Assembly (NCBI GenBank): GCA_035310985.1
Contig: DATGDH010000027.1
Location: 43,192-107,191 of the forward strand
Source: DAHVFK01 sp035310985
Lineage (GTDB): Bacteria > Pseudomonadota > Gammaproteobacteria > Burkholderiales > SG8-39
Direction of reading: 5' to 3'
DNA length: 64,000 nucleotides
Shown: positions 51,970 to 61,855 of the stretch, one piece after another
Position numbering within the stretch: position 1 is the first letter of the stretch
How the letters are laid out: each line of letters starts with the position of its first letter
Position numbers and translations under genes: made by a program
The notes under the pieces: model-generated
What the model saw: the letters and a program-made list of their open reading frames with translations, nothing else
Told to the model about the DNA's origin: nothing
The model's database searches: none

Positions 51970-52388
51970 GCCATCCATTCGCCGAGCGGCTCGGCCTGCA
52001 ATTCGTCGAGCGCGCGCGCGGCCGAAGCCGCTGCACGCTCGTGGTCGGGCCCGAGCACCACAATCCGCACGGCGTGGCGCACGGCGCGGTGCTCTTCGCC
52101 CTGGCCGACAGCGGCATGGGCGCCGCGCTCTACCCGACGCTCGATCCGGGCGAGATCTGCGCCACGATCGAGGTGAAGATCAACTATTTCAAGCCGGTCG
52201 TGTCGGGAATGCTCGATTGCGTCACCGAGCTCGTCAACCGCGGCAAGACGGTCGCCAACCTCGAGTCGAACCTCTACCTCGACGGCAAGCTGGTCGCCAA
52301 GGCGAACGGCAACTACGCGATCTTCAGGCCGGGCGCTTCAGTTCGCGGCGAAGCAGTAGAGCAATCCGGCGCCGCCGGTCGAGCGTAG
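51966..52388 (+). CDS. PaaI family hotdog-fold thioesterase
   Basis: A 140-residue hotdog protein. The motif NPHGVAHGAVLFALADSGMG, with the HG(x)2HGG-like turn and helix, and ATIEVKINYFKPV are typical of PaaI acyl-CoA thioesterases. Substrate unknown. ATG overlaps the RidA stop. Its 3' end overlaps the convergent secreted-protein gene by about 50 bases. Confidence 0.88.
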   Translation: MSHPFAERLGLQFVERARGRSRCTLVVGPEHHNPHGVAHGAVLFALADSGMGAALYPTLDPGEICATIEVKINYFKPVVSGMLDCVTELVNRGKTVANLESNLYLDGKLVAKANGNYAIFRPGASVRGEAVEQSGAAGRA

Positions 52389-52988
52389 CGCCTCGTCGCT
52401 GCAGCCGCGGCTCGGGTGCGACGAGTTCCACGAGCGCGAGGGCGCGTCATCGCGCAGGCCGAGGCGGTCGTGGTGCCCCAGCTGTGCGCTGCCGTCCGCG
52501 CCGCTCGTCCAGTTGCGGCAAGTGTGGTCTGCGGCGTCGGCGTAGGCCGTGCCGTCGGGCTGCGAGCCGGTGAGGATGTCGTGCCGGTTCGGCTGGTCCC
52601 CGCGGCCGTTGACCAACCGGCCCTTCTCGTCGAGCGCCGTCTGCTTGCTCAGGTTGTTCTCGCCGTGCAGCTCTTCCACGTTGCGCGCGATGACGACGCC
52701 CTTCGCGTTCTGCCAGGGGCCGCGGCCGATGCGGCTGCGCGCATCGACGGCGCCCGGGCCCTGCGTGCTCAGGTATGCGCGCCAGCTGCGCTGCCCGGCG
52801 CCAGCGGCGGTGGCGAGCACCTGGCAGTGCCGGTCGGCGCCTTCCAGGCCGCCGAAATCGGCGCCCTTGCCGGAGCCCGTGCTGGTGACGAAGAAGCTCA
52901 TGTCGCCGGGGCCGGCCTGGGCGGCCCCGGCAAGGCCCAGAACGACAAGTGGGAGCGTGGTCCAGAGGCGAGCGGACGTGAAGGTCAT
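52338..52988 (-). CDS. Secreted lectin-fold-like protein
   Basis: A 216-residue protein with a signal peptide (LWTTLPLVVLGLAGAAQA) and a mature domain starting MSFFVTSTGSGKGADFGG. Trp/Cys/Gly-rich segments (DRHCQVL, WRAYLSTQ, HTCRNWTSG, RGCSDEALRSTGGAGLLYCF) recall the C-type lectin/endostatin-like fold of bacterial secreted proteins. It probably acts in the periplasm or outside. A perfect AGGAGG site precedes ATG. Function unknown. Confidence 0.72.
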   Translation of the reverse strand: MTFTSARLWTTLPLVVLGLAGAAQAGPGDMSFFVTSTGSGKGADFGGLEGADRHCQVLATAAGAGQRSWRAYLSTQGPGAVDARSRIGRGPWQNAKGVVIARNVEELHGENNLSKQTALDEKGRLVNGRGDQPNRHDILTGSQPDGTAYADAADHTCRNWTSGADGSAQLGHHDRLGLRDDAPSRSWNSSHPSRGCSDEALRSTGGAGLLYCFAAN

Positions 52989-53102
52989 GGCGTTCCTCCT
53001 TAGAATGGGCGTCAGTTTATATACACCCTGACGTCGCGTACCATTCCCCAGCCGCTCGCTGCCGTGCGCGGCGCGCCACAACAACAACGGGAGAGGGAGG
53101 GC

Positions 53103-53606
53103 ATGGGACCACTGTCGCGGGCGAAGCTTCTGGCCTGGCTGCCGGTGCTGCGCCTGTCGGCCTGCGCCAGCATGAACAAGAGCCAATGCCTGAGCGCCAA
53201 CTGGTACGCGATTGGCGTCGAGGACGGGGCGCGCGGCAAGCCGCTCGAGTACCTTGGCAACCATCGCCGTGCCTGCGCCGAGTACGGCGTCGCGCCGGAC
53301 GCGCAGCGCTACCAGGCGGGCCGCGACGCGGGCCTGCAGTCGTTCTGCACTAACGACCGCGGCTACGCGATCGGCCGCGCGGGACAGGGCCGCCCGACCG
53401 TCTGCCCGGAATCGCTCGCGGCCAACTTCGACGCTGGCTACGGCGACGGCCGCCAGCGCTACGATCTGACGCGGCGGCTCGACTCCGTGCACGAGCAGAT
53501 GCGCCAGTGCAAGGCCGCGCTCAAGGCCGGCATCCAGAACCCGCGCGAGCGCGCGCGCGAGGCCGAGCAGCTCGAGCAGGCGCTCGCCCAGCTACCCGGC
53601 TGCTAG
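53103..53606 (+). CDS. DUF2799 lipoprotein
   Basis: A 167-residue protein with a lipoprotein signal ending at the lipobox LSAC (Cys near residue 20), then the DUF2799 pattern: ANWYAIGVEDGARGKP, CAEYGVAPD, YQAGRDAGLQSFC and YGDGRQRYD. It is expected in the periplasm anchored to a membrane. Function unknown. GGAGGG precedes ATG 53103. Confidence 0.83.
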   Translation: MGPLSRAKLLAWLPVLRLSACASMNKSQCLSANWYAIGVEDGARGKPLEYLGNHRRACAEYGVAPDAQRYQAGRDAGLQSFCTNDRGYAIGRAGQGRPTVCPESLAANFDAGYGDGRQRYDLTRRLDSVHEQMRQCKAALKAGIQNPRERAREAEQLEQALAQLPGC

Positions 53607-53628
53607 AAGTGCACGGCATGCAAGCCGC

Positions 53629-54483
53629 GTGAGCCACCCGCGCCGCAGCTGGCTGTTCGTACCGGGCGCGGACGAGCGCGCGCAGGAGGCGGCCGCGCGC
53701 TCCGGCGCCGACGTGCTGATCCAGGAGCTGGAGGACTTCACCCCGCCCGAGCTGCGCCCGCGGGCGCGCGCGCTCGCGACGGCGCTCTACGCGCGCTGGC
53801 GCGCCGCCGGCGCGCTCGCCGCGGTGCGCGTCAACCCGCTCGAGACCTGCGGCCGCGAGGACCTGGCGGCGGTGCTTGCCGGCAAGCCCGACATCGTGCT
53901 CATGTCGAAGGTCGCGCGCCCGGAGCAGGTGCAAGCGCTCGCCGCGCTCGCGCACGGCGTAGAGCTGGTGCCGAACATCGAGTCCGCGGCCGGGCTGGTG
54001 CGCGCGGGCGAAATCGCGCGCGCCAGCCCGCGCGTCACCGCGCTGCTCATGGCGAGCGAGGACATGGTGGCCGACTTGGGCGCCGAGCGCACGCGCGGCG
54101 CGTCCGAGCTCGCCTACGCGCGCGCGCGGTTCCTCGTGGAGTGCCGCGCCGCCGGCGCCGAGGCGATCGACTGCCCGTACACCTTCTCGGACGCGCAAGG
54201 CGCCGCGGCCGAGGCGCGCGCCGCGCGCGCGCTCGGCTATCGCATGAAGAGCCTCGTGCACCCGGCGCACGCCACGGCGGTGAACCGTGCGTTCACCATC
54301 GAACCGGCGGAGATCGCGCGCGCGCGGCGCATCGTCGAGGCTTTCGAGCGGGCGCGCGCACGCGGCGCGGAGCGCGCGCGCGTCGGCGGCCGGCTGGTCG
54401 AGGTGCCGGCGTACGCCGCGGCTAGGCGGTTGCTCGAGAGAGCCGCGAGTACGCCAGCGCCGCGGCGAAAAAAACGAGGCTGA
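53629..54483 (+). CDS. HpcH/HpaI aldolase/citrate lyase beta family protein
   Basis: A CitE-like TIM-barrel lyase of 284 residues: RRSWLFVPGADERA start, Glu/Asp metal ligands in the ELEDF and ASEDMVADLG blocks, and KSLVHPAHATAVN near the end. It probably cleaves or condenses a CoA ester such as malyl- or citramalyl-CoA. GTG start at 53629. The last 20 codons overlap the convergent DUF2069 gene by 62 bases and encode a basic tail. Confidence 0.87.
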   Translation: MSHPRRSWLFVPGADERAQEAAARSGADVLIQELEDFTPPELRPRARALATALYARWRAAGALAAVRVNPLETCGREDLAAVLAGKPDIVLMSKVARPEQVQALAALAHGVELVPNIESAAGLVRAGEIARASPRVTALLMASEDMVADLGAERTRGASELAYARARFLVECRAAGAEAIDCPYTFSDAQGAAAEARAARALGYRMKSLVHPAHATAVNRAFTIEPAEIARARRIVEAFERARARGAERARVGGRLVEVPAYAAARRLLERAASTPAPRRKKRG

Positions 54484-54772
54484 GCGCGATCTCCGCGCTG
54501 GCGAACAGCTGCGACAGGCCGCGCTCGGCGAAGGCACGCGTCACGCCCTCGGTGAAATAGGCGAGGATCAGCATGCCGGACCACTGGTAGGTGTAGCGCC
54601 GGCCGGAGAAGATCCCGGCGAGCGGCAGCGCGAGCGGCAGCGCCTTGAGCGCCATCAGCGAACCGCCGGGGCGCAGCGGAGCGAGCCACAGCTCCCAGGC
54701 GAGGCACAGCGCGATGAGCGCGACGAGCGACGTCGCGGCGGCCCCCCGCGCGAGCTTCTGCGCGCGCGTCAT
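54422..54772 (-). CDS. DUF2069 membrane protein
   Basis: A 116-residue inner-membrane protein with four short helices. The central motif GRRYTYQWSGMLILAYFTEG is the DUF2069 signature. Function unknown; it is often next to wrbA in proteobacteria, as here, where the two genes overlap by four bases. Confidence 0.87.
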   Translation of the reverse strand: MTRAQKLARGAAATSLVALIALCLAWELWLAPLRPGGSLMALKALPLALPLAGIFSGRRYTYQWSGMLILAYFTEGVTRAFAERGLSQLFASAEIALSLVFFAAALAYSRLSRATA

Positions 54773-55362
54773 CGCGCGAGCTTGAGCGCGGCCTCGGCCA
54801 GCCGCCGCCCCTGCGCGACGCACAGCGCGCGCTCGGCCTCGGCGACCGGCCGGTCGTCGGCGCTGCCGGCGAAGTGGCTCGCGCCGTAGGGAGTGCCGCC
54901 GTCGCGCGTCGCGTTCAGCTCGGCCTGCGTGTAGGGCAGGCCGACGATCAGCATGCCGTGATGCAGCAGCGGCAGCATCATCGACACGAGCGTCGTCTCG
55001 TGCCCTCCGTGCAGGCTGCCGGCGGAGGTGAACACGCAGGCCGGCTTGCCGGCGAGCGCGCCCGCATGCCAAAGCGTCGTCGTGCCCTCGAGGAAATACT
55101 TGAGCGGGGCGGCGATGTTGCCGAAGCGCGCCGGGCTACCGAGCGCGAGCCCCGCGCAGCGCTCGAGGTCGCCGAGCTCGGCGTAGGGCGCGCCCGCTGG
55201 CGGCACCGGCGGCGCCGCCACCGCGGTTTCCGGCGCGACGCGCGGCACGGTGCGCAGCCGCGCCTGCGCGCCCGGCACGCGCTCGACGCCGTCGGCGATC
55301 AGCTCGGCCATGCGCCGCACGGAACCGCCGACGCTGTAGTAGAGCACCAGGATCTCGGCCAC
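54769..55362 (-). CDS. wrbA: WrbA-like NAD(P)H:quinone oxidoreductase
   Basis: Flavodoxin-fold FMN enzyme of 197 residues that reduces quinones by two electrons. The FMN phosphate loop is YYSVGGSVRRMAEL at the N-terminus; SPARFGNIAAPLKYFLEGT and TSAGSLHGGHETT contact flavin as in WrbA. GTG start at 55362. It is divergent from yihY with only 24 bases between starts. Confidence 0.9.
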   Translation of the reverse strand: MAEILVLYYSVGGSVRRMAELIADGVERVPGAQARLRTVPRVAPETAVAAPPVPPAGAPYAELGDLERCAGLALGSPARFGNIAAPLKYFLEGTTTLWHAGALAGKPACVFTSAGSLHGGHETTLVSMMLPLLHHGMLIVGLPYTQAELNATRDGGTPYGASHFAGSADDRPVAEAERALCVAQGRRLAEAALKLAR

Positions 55363-55367
55363 GGGCA

Positions 55368-55378
55368 GGTATCATACC
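55368..55378. promoter_or_regulatory. Palindrome with a -10-like box in both directions
   Basis: GGTATCATACC reads TATCAT on the plus strand and TATGAT on the minus strand, each 5/6 to TATAAT, midway between the divergent wrbA and yihY starts. It may serve both promoters or be an operator. Confidence 0.4.
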
Positions 55379-55386
55379 GGCATACC

Positions 55387-56625
55387 ATGGCAGAGCCCTC
55401 GACCGATCCCGCGCTTGCGCGCGAGCCGCGGCTGAACGTCCTGCACGAGGCGCGCGAGTTCCTCGCAGCCAACGCGCGGCACTTCGTCGACAGCCGCAGC
55501 CTGCAGACGGCGGGCAGCCTGACCTTCACCACGCTGCTCGCGCTGGTGCCGCTCATCACCGTGGCGCTCGCATTGAGCACTGCCTTTCCCGCCTTCGACG
55601 AGGCGATCGGAGCGCTGCAGAGCTACGTGGTCGCGCACTTCCTGCCCGACGCGCGCGGCGTGGACATGATCGCAGACCAGATCAACGCGTTCACCCAGAA
55701 GGCCGGCCGCCTGACGGCCATCGGCCTCGCCTTTCTAGCCATCACCGCCGTCATGCTGATGCTCACCATCGACGAGGTGCTGAACCGCGTGTTCCGCGTC
55801 CAGCGCCGCCGGCCGCTCGCGCAGCGCCTGCTGATGTACTGGAGCGTGCTCACGCTCGGGCCGATCCTGGTCGGCGCAAGCATCTCGATGACCTCGTTCC
55901 TGGTCGGCGCCTCGCTCGGCGTGCTCGCGCTCGGTGAGTTCACCGAGGCGGCGCTGCGCCTGCTGCCGTTCCTGTTCACGCTGGTGGCATTCACCTGGCT
56001 GTACCTCGTCGTGCCCTACCGCAGGATCGAGCTCGTGCACGCGGTGACCGGCGGACTGGTAGCGAGCGTCATGTTCGAGCTCGCCAAGCGCGGCTTCGGG
56101 CTGTATGTCGCCAAGTTCCCGACCTATTCGATGATCTACGGCGCCTTTGCCACGCTGCCGATCTTCCTGCTGTGGCTGTACGTCTCCTGGTTCGTTGTGC
56201 TGCTCGGCGCCACCATCACCGCGATGCTGCCCGGCTACCGCGCGGCGCGCGGCGAGCGCGAGCGCCCGCCCGGCCAGGACCTGCGCGACGCGGTGGCAGT
56301 GCTCGGGGCGCTGGCGCGCGCGCAGCGCGACGGCGAGGTGCCGGGCATCGGCCGGCTCGGCGCGCAGCTCGGGCTGCTGCCCTACCGCTGCGAGCGCGTG
56401 CTCGAGCGCGGCGCGGCGCTCGGCTGGACCGCGCGCACCGAGAAGGACGGCTGGCTGCTCGCGCGCGAGGCGGACGCGATCAAGCTCGCCGACCTGTACC
56501 GCGCCTTCGTGCTCGACCCTCAGGTCGTAGACGGCGCCGCGCCCTACGACCAGCACTGGAAGCACGTCGACGTCGACCTCGGCCTGACGCTGCGCCAGCT
56601 GGCGCGCGAGGGGAGGACCGCATGA
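55387..56625 (+). CDS. YihY/BrkB family inner membrane protein
   Basis: A 412-residue membrane protein. The first 290 residues have six helices with family motifs AGSLTFTTLLALVPL and MIYGAFATLPIFLLWLYVSW. A soluble C-terminal domain of about 110 residues follows, helix-turn-helix-like, as in the long YihY group. Once called RNase BN; that activity belongs to another protein, so function is open. It overlaps pyrF by four bases. Confidence 0.9.
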   Translation: MAEPSTDPALAREPRLNVLHEAREFLAANARHFVDSRSLQTAGSLTFTTLLALVPLITVALALSTAFPAFDEAIGALQSYVVAHFLPDARGVDMIADQINAFTQKAGRLTAIGLAFLAITAVMLMLTIDEVLNRVFRVQRRRPLAQRLLMYWSVLTLGPILVGASISMTSFLVGASLGVLALGEFTEAALRLLPFLFTLVAFTWLYLVVPYRRIELVHAVTGGLVASVMFELAKRGFGLYVAKFPTYSMIYGAFATLPIFLLWLYVSWFVVLLGATITAMLPGYRAARGERERPPGQDLRDAVAVLGALARAQRDGEVPGIGRLGAQLGLLPYRCERVLERGAALGWTARTEKDGWLLAREADAIKLADLYRAFVLDPQVVDGAAPYDQHWKHVDVDLGLTLRQLAREGRTA

Positions 56626-57332
56626 GCGCCGTGCCGCCGCGCGAGGAGCGCCTCATCGTGGCGCTCGACGTGCCGACCGCGGCCGAGGCGCGCGCGCTCG
56701 TCGAGCGCCTCGGCGGCGCGGTGCGCTTCTACAAGATCGGGCTGGAGCTGTTCACCTCGGGCGGCTACTTCGAGCTGCTCGAATGGCTGGTGGCGCACGG
56801 CAACAAGGTGTTCGCCGACCTAAAGCTGTACGACATCCCCGAGACGGTGCGCCGCGCGACCGCCAACCTGCGCGCGAGCGACGCCACGTTCCTGACCGTG
56901 CACGGGCATCGCTCGATCATGCAGGCGGCGGCGCGCGAGAAGGGGCCGATGAAGATCCTCGCGGTGACGGTGCTCACCAGCTTCGATGCGAGCGACCTGG
57001 CGGAAATGGGCGCGGCCGGCGACGTGACCTCGCTCGTGCTGTCGCGCGCGCGCCTCGCCGCCGAAGCGGGCTGCGACGGAGTCATCGCCTCGGGGCTCGA
57101 AGCGCCACGCATCAAGGCCGAGCTCGGCGGCCGGCTGCTGGTGGTCACTCCCGGCATCCGCCCGGCGGGCGAGAAGCCCAAGGACGACCAGAAGCGCACC
57201 GTGGACGTGGCGCAGGCCTTCGCCAGCGGCGCCGACTACATCGTCGTCGGCCGGCCGGTGCGCGACGCGCCCGACCCGCGCGCCGCCGCCGAGTCGATCC
57301 AGGCGACGATCGCGTCGCTGTTCGCGCGCTAG
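56622..57332 (+). CDS. pyrF: Orotidine 5'-phosphate decarboxylase
   Basis: Last step of UMP synthesis, 236 residues. The catalytic DxKxxD set lies in FADLKLYDIPETV (about residues 66-78), substrate contacts in VTPGIRP and the terminal phosphate loop in VVGRPV. Short group-I type as in E. coli. ATG overlaps the yihY stop. Confidence 0.96.
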   Translation: MSAVPPREERLIVALDVPTAAEARALVERLGGAVRFYKIGLELFTSGGYFELLEWLVAHGNKVFADLKLYDIPETVRRATANLRASDATFLTVHGHRSIMQAAAREKGPMKILAVTVLTSFDASDLAEMGAAGDVTSLVLSRARLAAEAGCDGVIASGLEAPRIKAELGGRLLVVTPGIRPAGEKPKDDQKRTVDVAQAFASGADYIVVGRPVRDAPDPRAAAESIQATIASLFAR

Positions 57333-57356
57333 CGCCGCGGGCGACCCTCGCGGCGC
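57332..57356 (+). terminator. GC stem-loop after pyrF, possible terminator
   Basis: GCGCCGCG (57332-57339) pairs perfectly with CGCGGCGC (57349-57356) around a nine-base loop, beginning at the last base of the pyrF stop codon. No T tract follows, so termination would be atypical. Confidence 0.4.
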
Positions 57357-57503
57357 ACAGCCACGGCCAAGGACGGCGCGTCCAGGACAAAATATTTCCT
57401 CGGCGGGGTCACGCGATTGCAAACCTGCGGCGTACGACCTGCGGGGACGGGTCAAGTTCGGCTATCCTTCGCGGCATCACAATGTGCAGGAGGAGGAGCT
57501 TCG

Positions 57504-57911
57504 ATGTTCTTCAATCCCATTCTCGCCGACGACATCGGCAAGCTGCTGCTGCGTCTGGTGCTCGGCGTCGTGGTGCTGTTCCACGGCGTGTACAAGGTGT
57601 TTCACCCGGCCGCGCTCGACTGGATCGGCGGCATGCTGACAAAGCTCGGCCTGCCGATGGAGCTTTCCTTCGCCGTGTACCTGGGCGAGGTGCTCGGGCC
57701 TCTGCTCGTCATCGTCGGCATGTTCTCGCGCATCGGCGGCCTGCTGATCGTGATCAACATGATCTTCGCGATGGTGCTCGTGGATCGCATGGCGCTGCTG
57801 CAGATCAACAAGTTCGGCGGCTGGCAGATCGAGACCGAGGTGCTGCTGCTGGTCTGCGGCCTGGCGGTGCTGCTCGGCGGCAGCGGCAAGTTCGCGGCGC
57901 GCCCGGACTGA
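57504..57911 (+). CDS. DoxX family membrane protein
   Basis: A 135-residue protein with four helices; LLRLVLGVVVLFHGVYKV and LGEVLGPLLVIVG are DoxX/DoxD-like. Related proteins are linked to quinone or redox-stress functions and, in archaea, to thiosulfate oxidation, but this small form is common in non-sulfur bacteria too. A strong AGGAGGAGG site precedes ATG 57504. A 171-base gap with the pyrF stem-loop lies upstream. Confidence 0.85.
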   Translation: MFFNPILADDIGKLLLRLVLGVVVLFHGVYKVFHPAALDWIGGMLTKLGLPMELSFAVYLGEVLGPLLVIVGMFSRIGGLLIVINMIFAMVLVDRMALLQINKFGGWQIETEVLLLVCGLAVLLGGSGKFAARPD

Positions 57912-57930
57912 TCCCCGGGGACCCGGCGCG

Positions 57931-58994
<1,064 letters not shown>

Positions 58995-58998
<4 letters not shown>

Positions 58999-59936
58999 GG
59001 AACGGGTACCGCGGCGAGCAGCTGCGCGCCGACGTCGACACGGCGCGCCTCGTCGTGCGCCGGTCGCAGCCGGTGCGCGGCGACCCCCGCCAGCACCGCC
59101 TGCACGTCCTCGGGAATCACGCTGTCGCGTCCCTCGAGCAGCGCCCAGGCGCGCGCCGCGTGCAGCAGCCCGAGCGCCGCGCGCGGCGACAGCCCGGCGG
59201 CGTAGTCCGGCGAGCGGCGCGTATGCGCGACGATCGCTTGCACGTAATCGAGCAGCGCGGGGGCAACGTGCACCGCGCGCGCCTTCGCCTGCAGGGCGGC
59301 CAGCTCGGCCGGCGTCATGCACGGCTCGAGCGCTGCGAGCAGGTCGCGCCGGTCGGTTCCCGCGAGCAGCGCGCGCTCCGCGTCGCGCCCCGGATAACCG
59401 AGCTCGATCCGCATCAGGAAGCGGTCGAGCTGCGACTCGGGCAACGGGAATGTGCCGACCTGCTCGGAAGGATTCTGCGTGGCGATGACGAAGAACGGCT
59501 CGGGCAGCTTGCGCGTCTCGCCCTCGGCGGTCACCTGGTGCTCCTCCATCGCCTCGAGCAGCGCGCTCTGCGTCTTGGGCGTCGCGCGGTTCACCTCATC
59601 GGCGAGAATGAGCTGCGCGAAGATCGGTCCGGGATGGAACTTGAAGCCGCCCGATTCGCGCTCGTACACGGACACGCCGATGATGTCGGCCGGCAGCATG
59701 TCGCTGGTGAACTGGATGCGCTGGAAGTGCAGGCCGAGGAGCTTCGCCAGCACCTGTGCGAGCGTGGTCTTGCCGACGCCGGGCAAGTCTTCGATCAGCA
59801 GGTGGCCGCGCGCGACCAGGCAGGCGAGTGCAAGGCGCAGCTGCACGGGCTTGCCGAGGATCACGCGGCCCGCGGCTTCGAGCACGCGCTCGGCCGGCGC
59901 GTGCGCCGCGGGTTTGAGCTGGCGTTGCAGCAGCAT
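58995..59936 (-). CDS. MoxR family AAA+ ATPase
   Basis: A 313-residue ATPase. Walker A is PGVGKTTLAQ, Walker B is LILADEVNRA, sensor 1 lies in VIATQNPSEQVG, and the arginine-finger region DRFLMRIELGYP follows. MoxR proteins act as chaperones that help activate metalloproteins or oxidases, usually beside VWA-domain genes; none is in view, since the frame upstream (59937 on) only shadows the divergent gene. Partners may be unlinked. Confidence 0.92.
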
Positions 59937-60020
59937 GCGAGGATTGTACTCGAAAGCCTTCGCGCTCCTGCCCAGCGGCGCTGCGCTTTCGGCTAAGATT
60001 CCGTGACGGATTGCACACGC

Positions 60021-60950
60021 ATGACGACCGCATTCATCACTCATCGCGACTGCCTCAAGCACGACATGGGCGCGCATCACCCCGAGTGCCCCGAGCGGCT
60101 CGGCGCGATCGAGGATCAGCTGATCGCATCCGGCGTCGCGCAGTACCTGGCGCGCTACGAGGCGCCGCTCGCGAGCGATGAGCAGCTCGCGCGCGTGCAT
60201 CCGATCGAGTACGTGCGCGCGATCCGCGAGGTGGCGCCCGCGCACGGCACCATGCACCTCGACCCGGACACCGCGATGAACCCCTACAGCCTCGCGGCCG
60301 CGCTGCGCGCCGCAGGCGCGGCGGTGCTCGCCACCGACCTGGTGGTCTCGGGCGAGGCGGAGAACGCCTTCTGCGCGGTGCGCCCGCCCGGGCACCACGC
60401 CTGCCGCGCGCGGCCGATGGGCTTCTGCATCTTCAACAACGTGGCGGTCGCCGCGCGCCACGCGGTGCGCATGCACGGGCTGGAGCGCGTGGCGATCATC
60501 GATTTCGACGTGCACCACGGCAACGGCACCGAGGACATTTTTGCGCACGACGAGAACGTGCTCATGGCCTCGACCTTCCAGCACCCGTTCTATCCGTACT
60601 CGGGCACCGAGGATCCGGCGCCGAACATGGTGAACGTGCCGCTCGCCGCGGGCGCCGGATCGAAGGAGTTCCGCGAGGCGGTGAGCGAGGCCTGGGTCCC
60701 GGCCCTCGAGGCCTTCCAGCCGCAGCTGGTCATTTTCTCGGCGGGCTTCGACGCGCACGCCGAGGACGACATGGCGATGCTCAGGCTCGTTGACGCGGAC
60801 TACGGCTGGGCCACCGCGCAGGTGAAGGCGGTCGCCGAGCGCAGCGCGGGCGGGCGCATCGTCTCGGTGCTCGAAGGCGGCTACGCGCTCTCGGCGCTCG
60901 GGCGCAGCGTCGTGCAGCACCTGCGCGTGCTCGCAGGGCTGAACGCCTGA
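60021..60950 (+). CDS. Histone deacetylase family (acetylpolyamine amidohydrolase-like) protein
   Basis: Zinc hydrolase of 309 residues. RPPGHHA holds the catalytic His pair, IDFDVHHGNGT the zinc-binding Asp and His, and FSAGFDAHAEDD the second zinc Asp. In bacteria such enzymes remove acetyl groups from small amines or proteins. ATG 60021 is preferred to 60003 by the HDAC-like start TTAFITHRDCLKH. Confidence 0.9.
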   Translation: MTTAFITHRDCLKHDMGAHHPECPERLGAIEDQLIASGVAQYLARYEAPLASDEQLARVHPIEYVRAIREVAPAHGTMHLDPDTAMNPYSLAAALRAAGAAVLATDLVVSGEAENAFCAVRPPGHHACRARPMGFCIFNNVAVAARHAVRMHGLERVAIIDFDVHHGNGTEDIFAHDENVLMASTFQHPFYPYSGTEDPAPNMVNVPLAAGAGSKEFREAVSEAWVPALEAFQPQLVIFSAGFDAHAEDDMAMLRLVDADYGWATAQVKAVAERSAGGRIVSVLEGGYALSALGRSVVQHLRVLAGLNA

Positions 60951-60988
60951 GCGCCGCGCAGCCCGGTCCGGTCGCGCTCCTTTGCGTC

Positions 60989-61834
60989 GTGGCGCTGGCG
61001 CTGAACGGATGTGCGACCACCAACAACGGTACGGCGCTCGCGCAGATGGAGCGGGATGCGCCGCTCAAGCTGCTCGTGATGCAATCGCCCATGACGGTCG
61101 ATGCGCGCAGGCTGCAGGCGGTGCTGGCGCCCGACAGCAAACGCAGGCTATCGCTCTCGGACGCAGCGATCGCGCAAGGGGTCGAGCACGCCGAGCAGCA
61201 CGCCCAGGCCGCCATGCAGTTTGCGCTCGGCGGTCGGTCCGGACTGGCGCTGGTCGCGGCGCCCGAGCGAGACAAGGCGTTCATCGAGAATCTCGCGGCC
61301 CGTTCCCTGGGAGAGTCCTTGTCACGGGACGAGGCGAATCGCATCGCAGCCGACACCGGCGCCGATGCGGTGCTGAGGTTCTGCATGACGGACTACGGCG
61401 TCACGCCGCGGGCCTGGCGCGACGCCTACATTGCGTTCGAGGTGACCTCCACGCTGGCCATCGCGGGGGCCATCGCCTACTCCGGCTCCGCGGTGGCGGG
61501 GACGGCGGCGGGCGCGTATCTGGCGCAGGAAACGGTCGAGGAAACGGCCGAGGCGTACGCGGGATTCTGGGGCCTGAACGTCGTGTCGCGCCCCGTCAGG
61601 ATGACGGCCGAACTCGTACGCCTGGACCCGGTAGCCACGGTCTGGGAAGACGGCCGCACCGGCCTATCCGACGTGCAGCTGTCCCGTCTTACGAGGCGGG
61701 TAGGGCCGCGAGAAACGGACCGCCAGCTCGATGGATCGACCACGGACGCGGCCGGCGAACTGGTGTCCGACCTGTCCGCCGCGCTCGCGTCGTCAGTCGC
61801 CGTCCGGCCGCCCGCTGAGCGGGATTGGCGCTGA
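60989..61834 (+). CDS. Putative lipoprotein of unknown function
   Basis: About 281 residues from GTG 60989. A very short hydrophobic start ends in a lipobox (ALNGCATT), so a membrane-anchored periplasmic protein is likely. That signal lacks positive charges; a CTG at 60947 overlapping the previous stop would lengthen it. A Gly/Ala-rich hydrophobic segment (AIAGAIAYSGSAVAGTAAGAY, named by its ends) sits near residues 150-175. Not recognised. Confidence 0.65.
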   Translation: MALALNGCATTNNGTALAQMERDAPLKLLVMQSPMTVDARRLQAVLAPDSKRRLSLSDAAIAQGVEHAEQHAQAAMQFALGGRSGLALVAAPERDKAFIENLAARSLGESLSRDEANRIAADTGADAVLRFCMTDYGVTPRAWRDAYIAFEVTSTLAIAGAIAYSGSAVAGTAAGAYLAQETVEETAEAYAGFWGLNVVSRPVRMTAELVRLDPVATVWEDGRTGLSDVQLSRLTRRVGPRETDRQLDGSTTDAAGELVSDLSAALASSVAVRPPAERDWR

Positions 61835-61855
61835 CAGCCGGGACGCCGACGGTCG

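Noticed and set aside
57504..57911. DoxX protein as part of a thiosulfate:quinone oxidoreductase
   Set aside because: It is the small generic DoxX type, far from the sulfur island and without a DoxA partner; a sulfur role is not supported.
59937..60920. Upstream extension of the MoxR frame
   Set aside because: It runs antisense through the histone-deacetylase-like gene and has shadow composition; ATG 59936 gives a normal MoxR protein.
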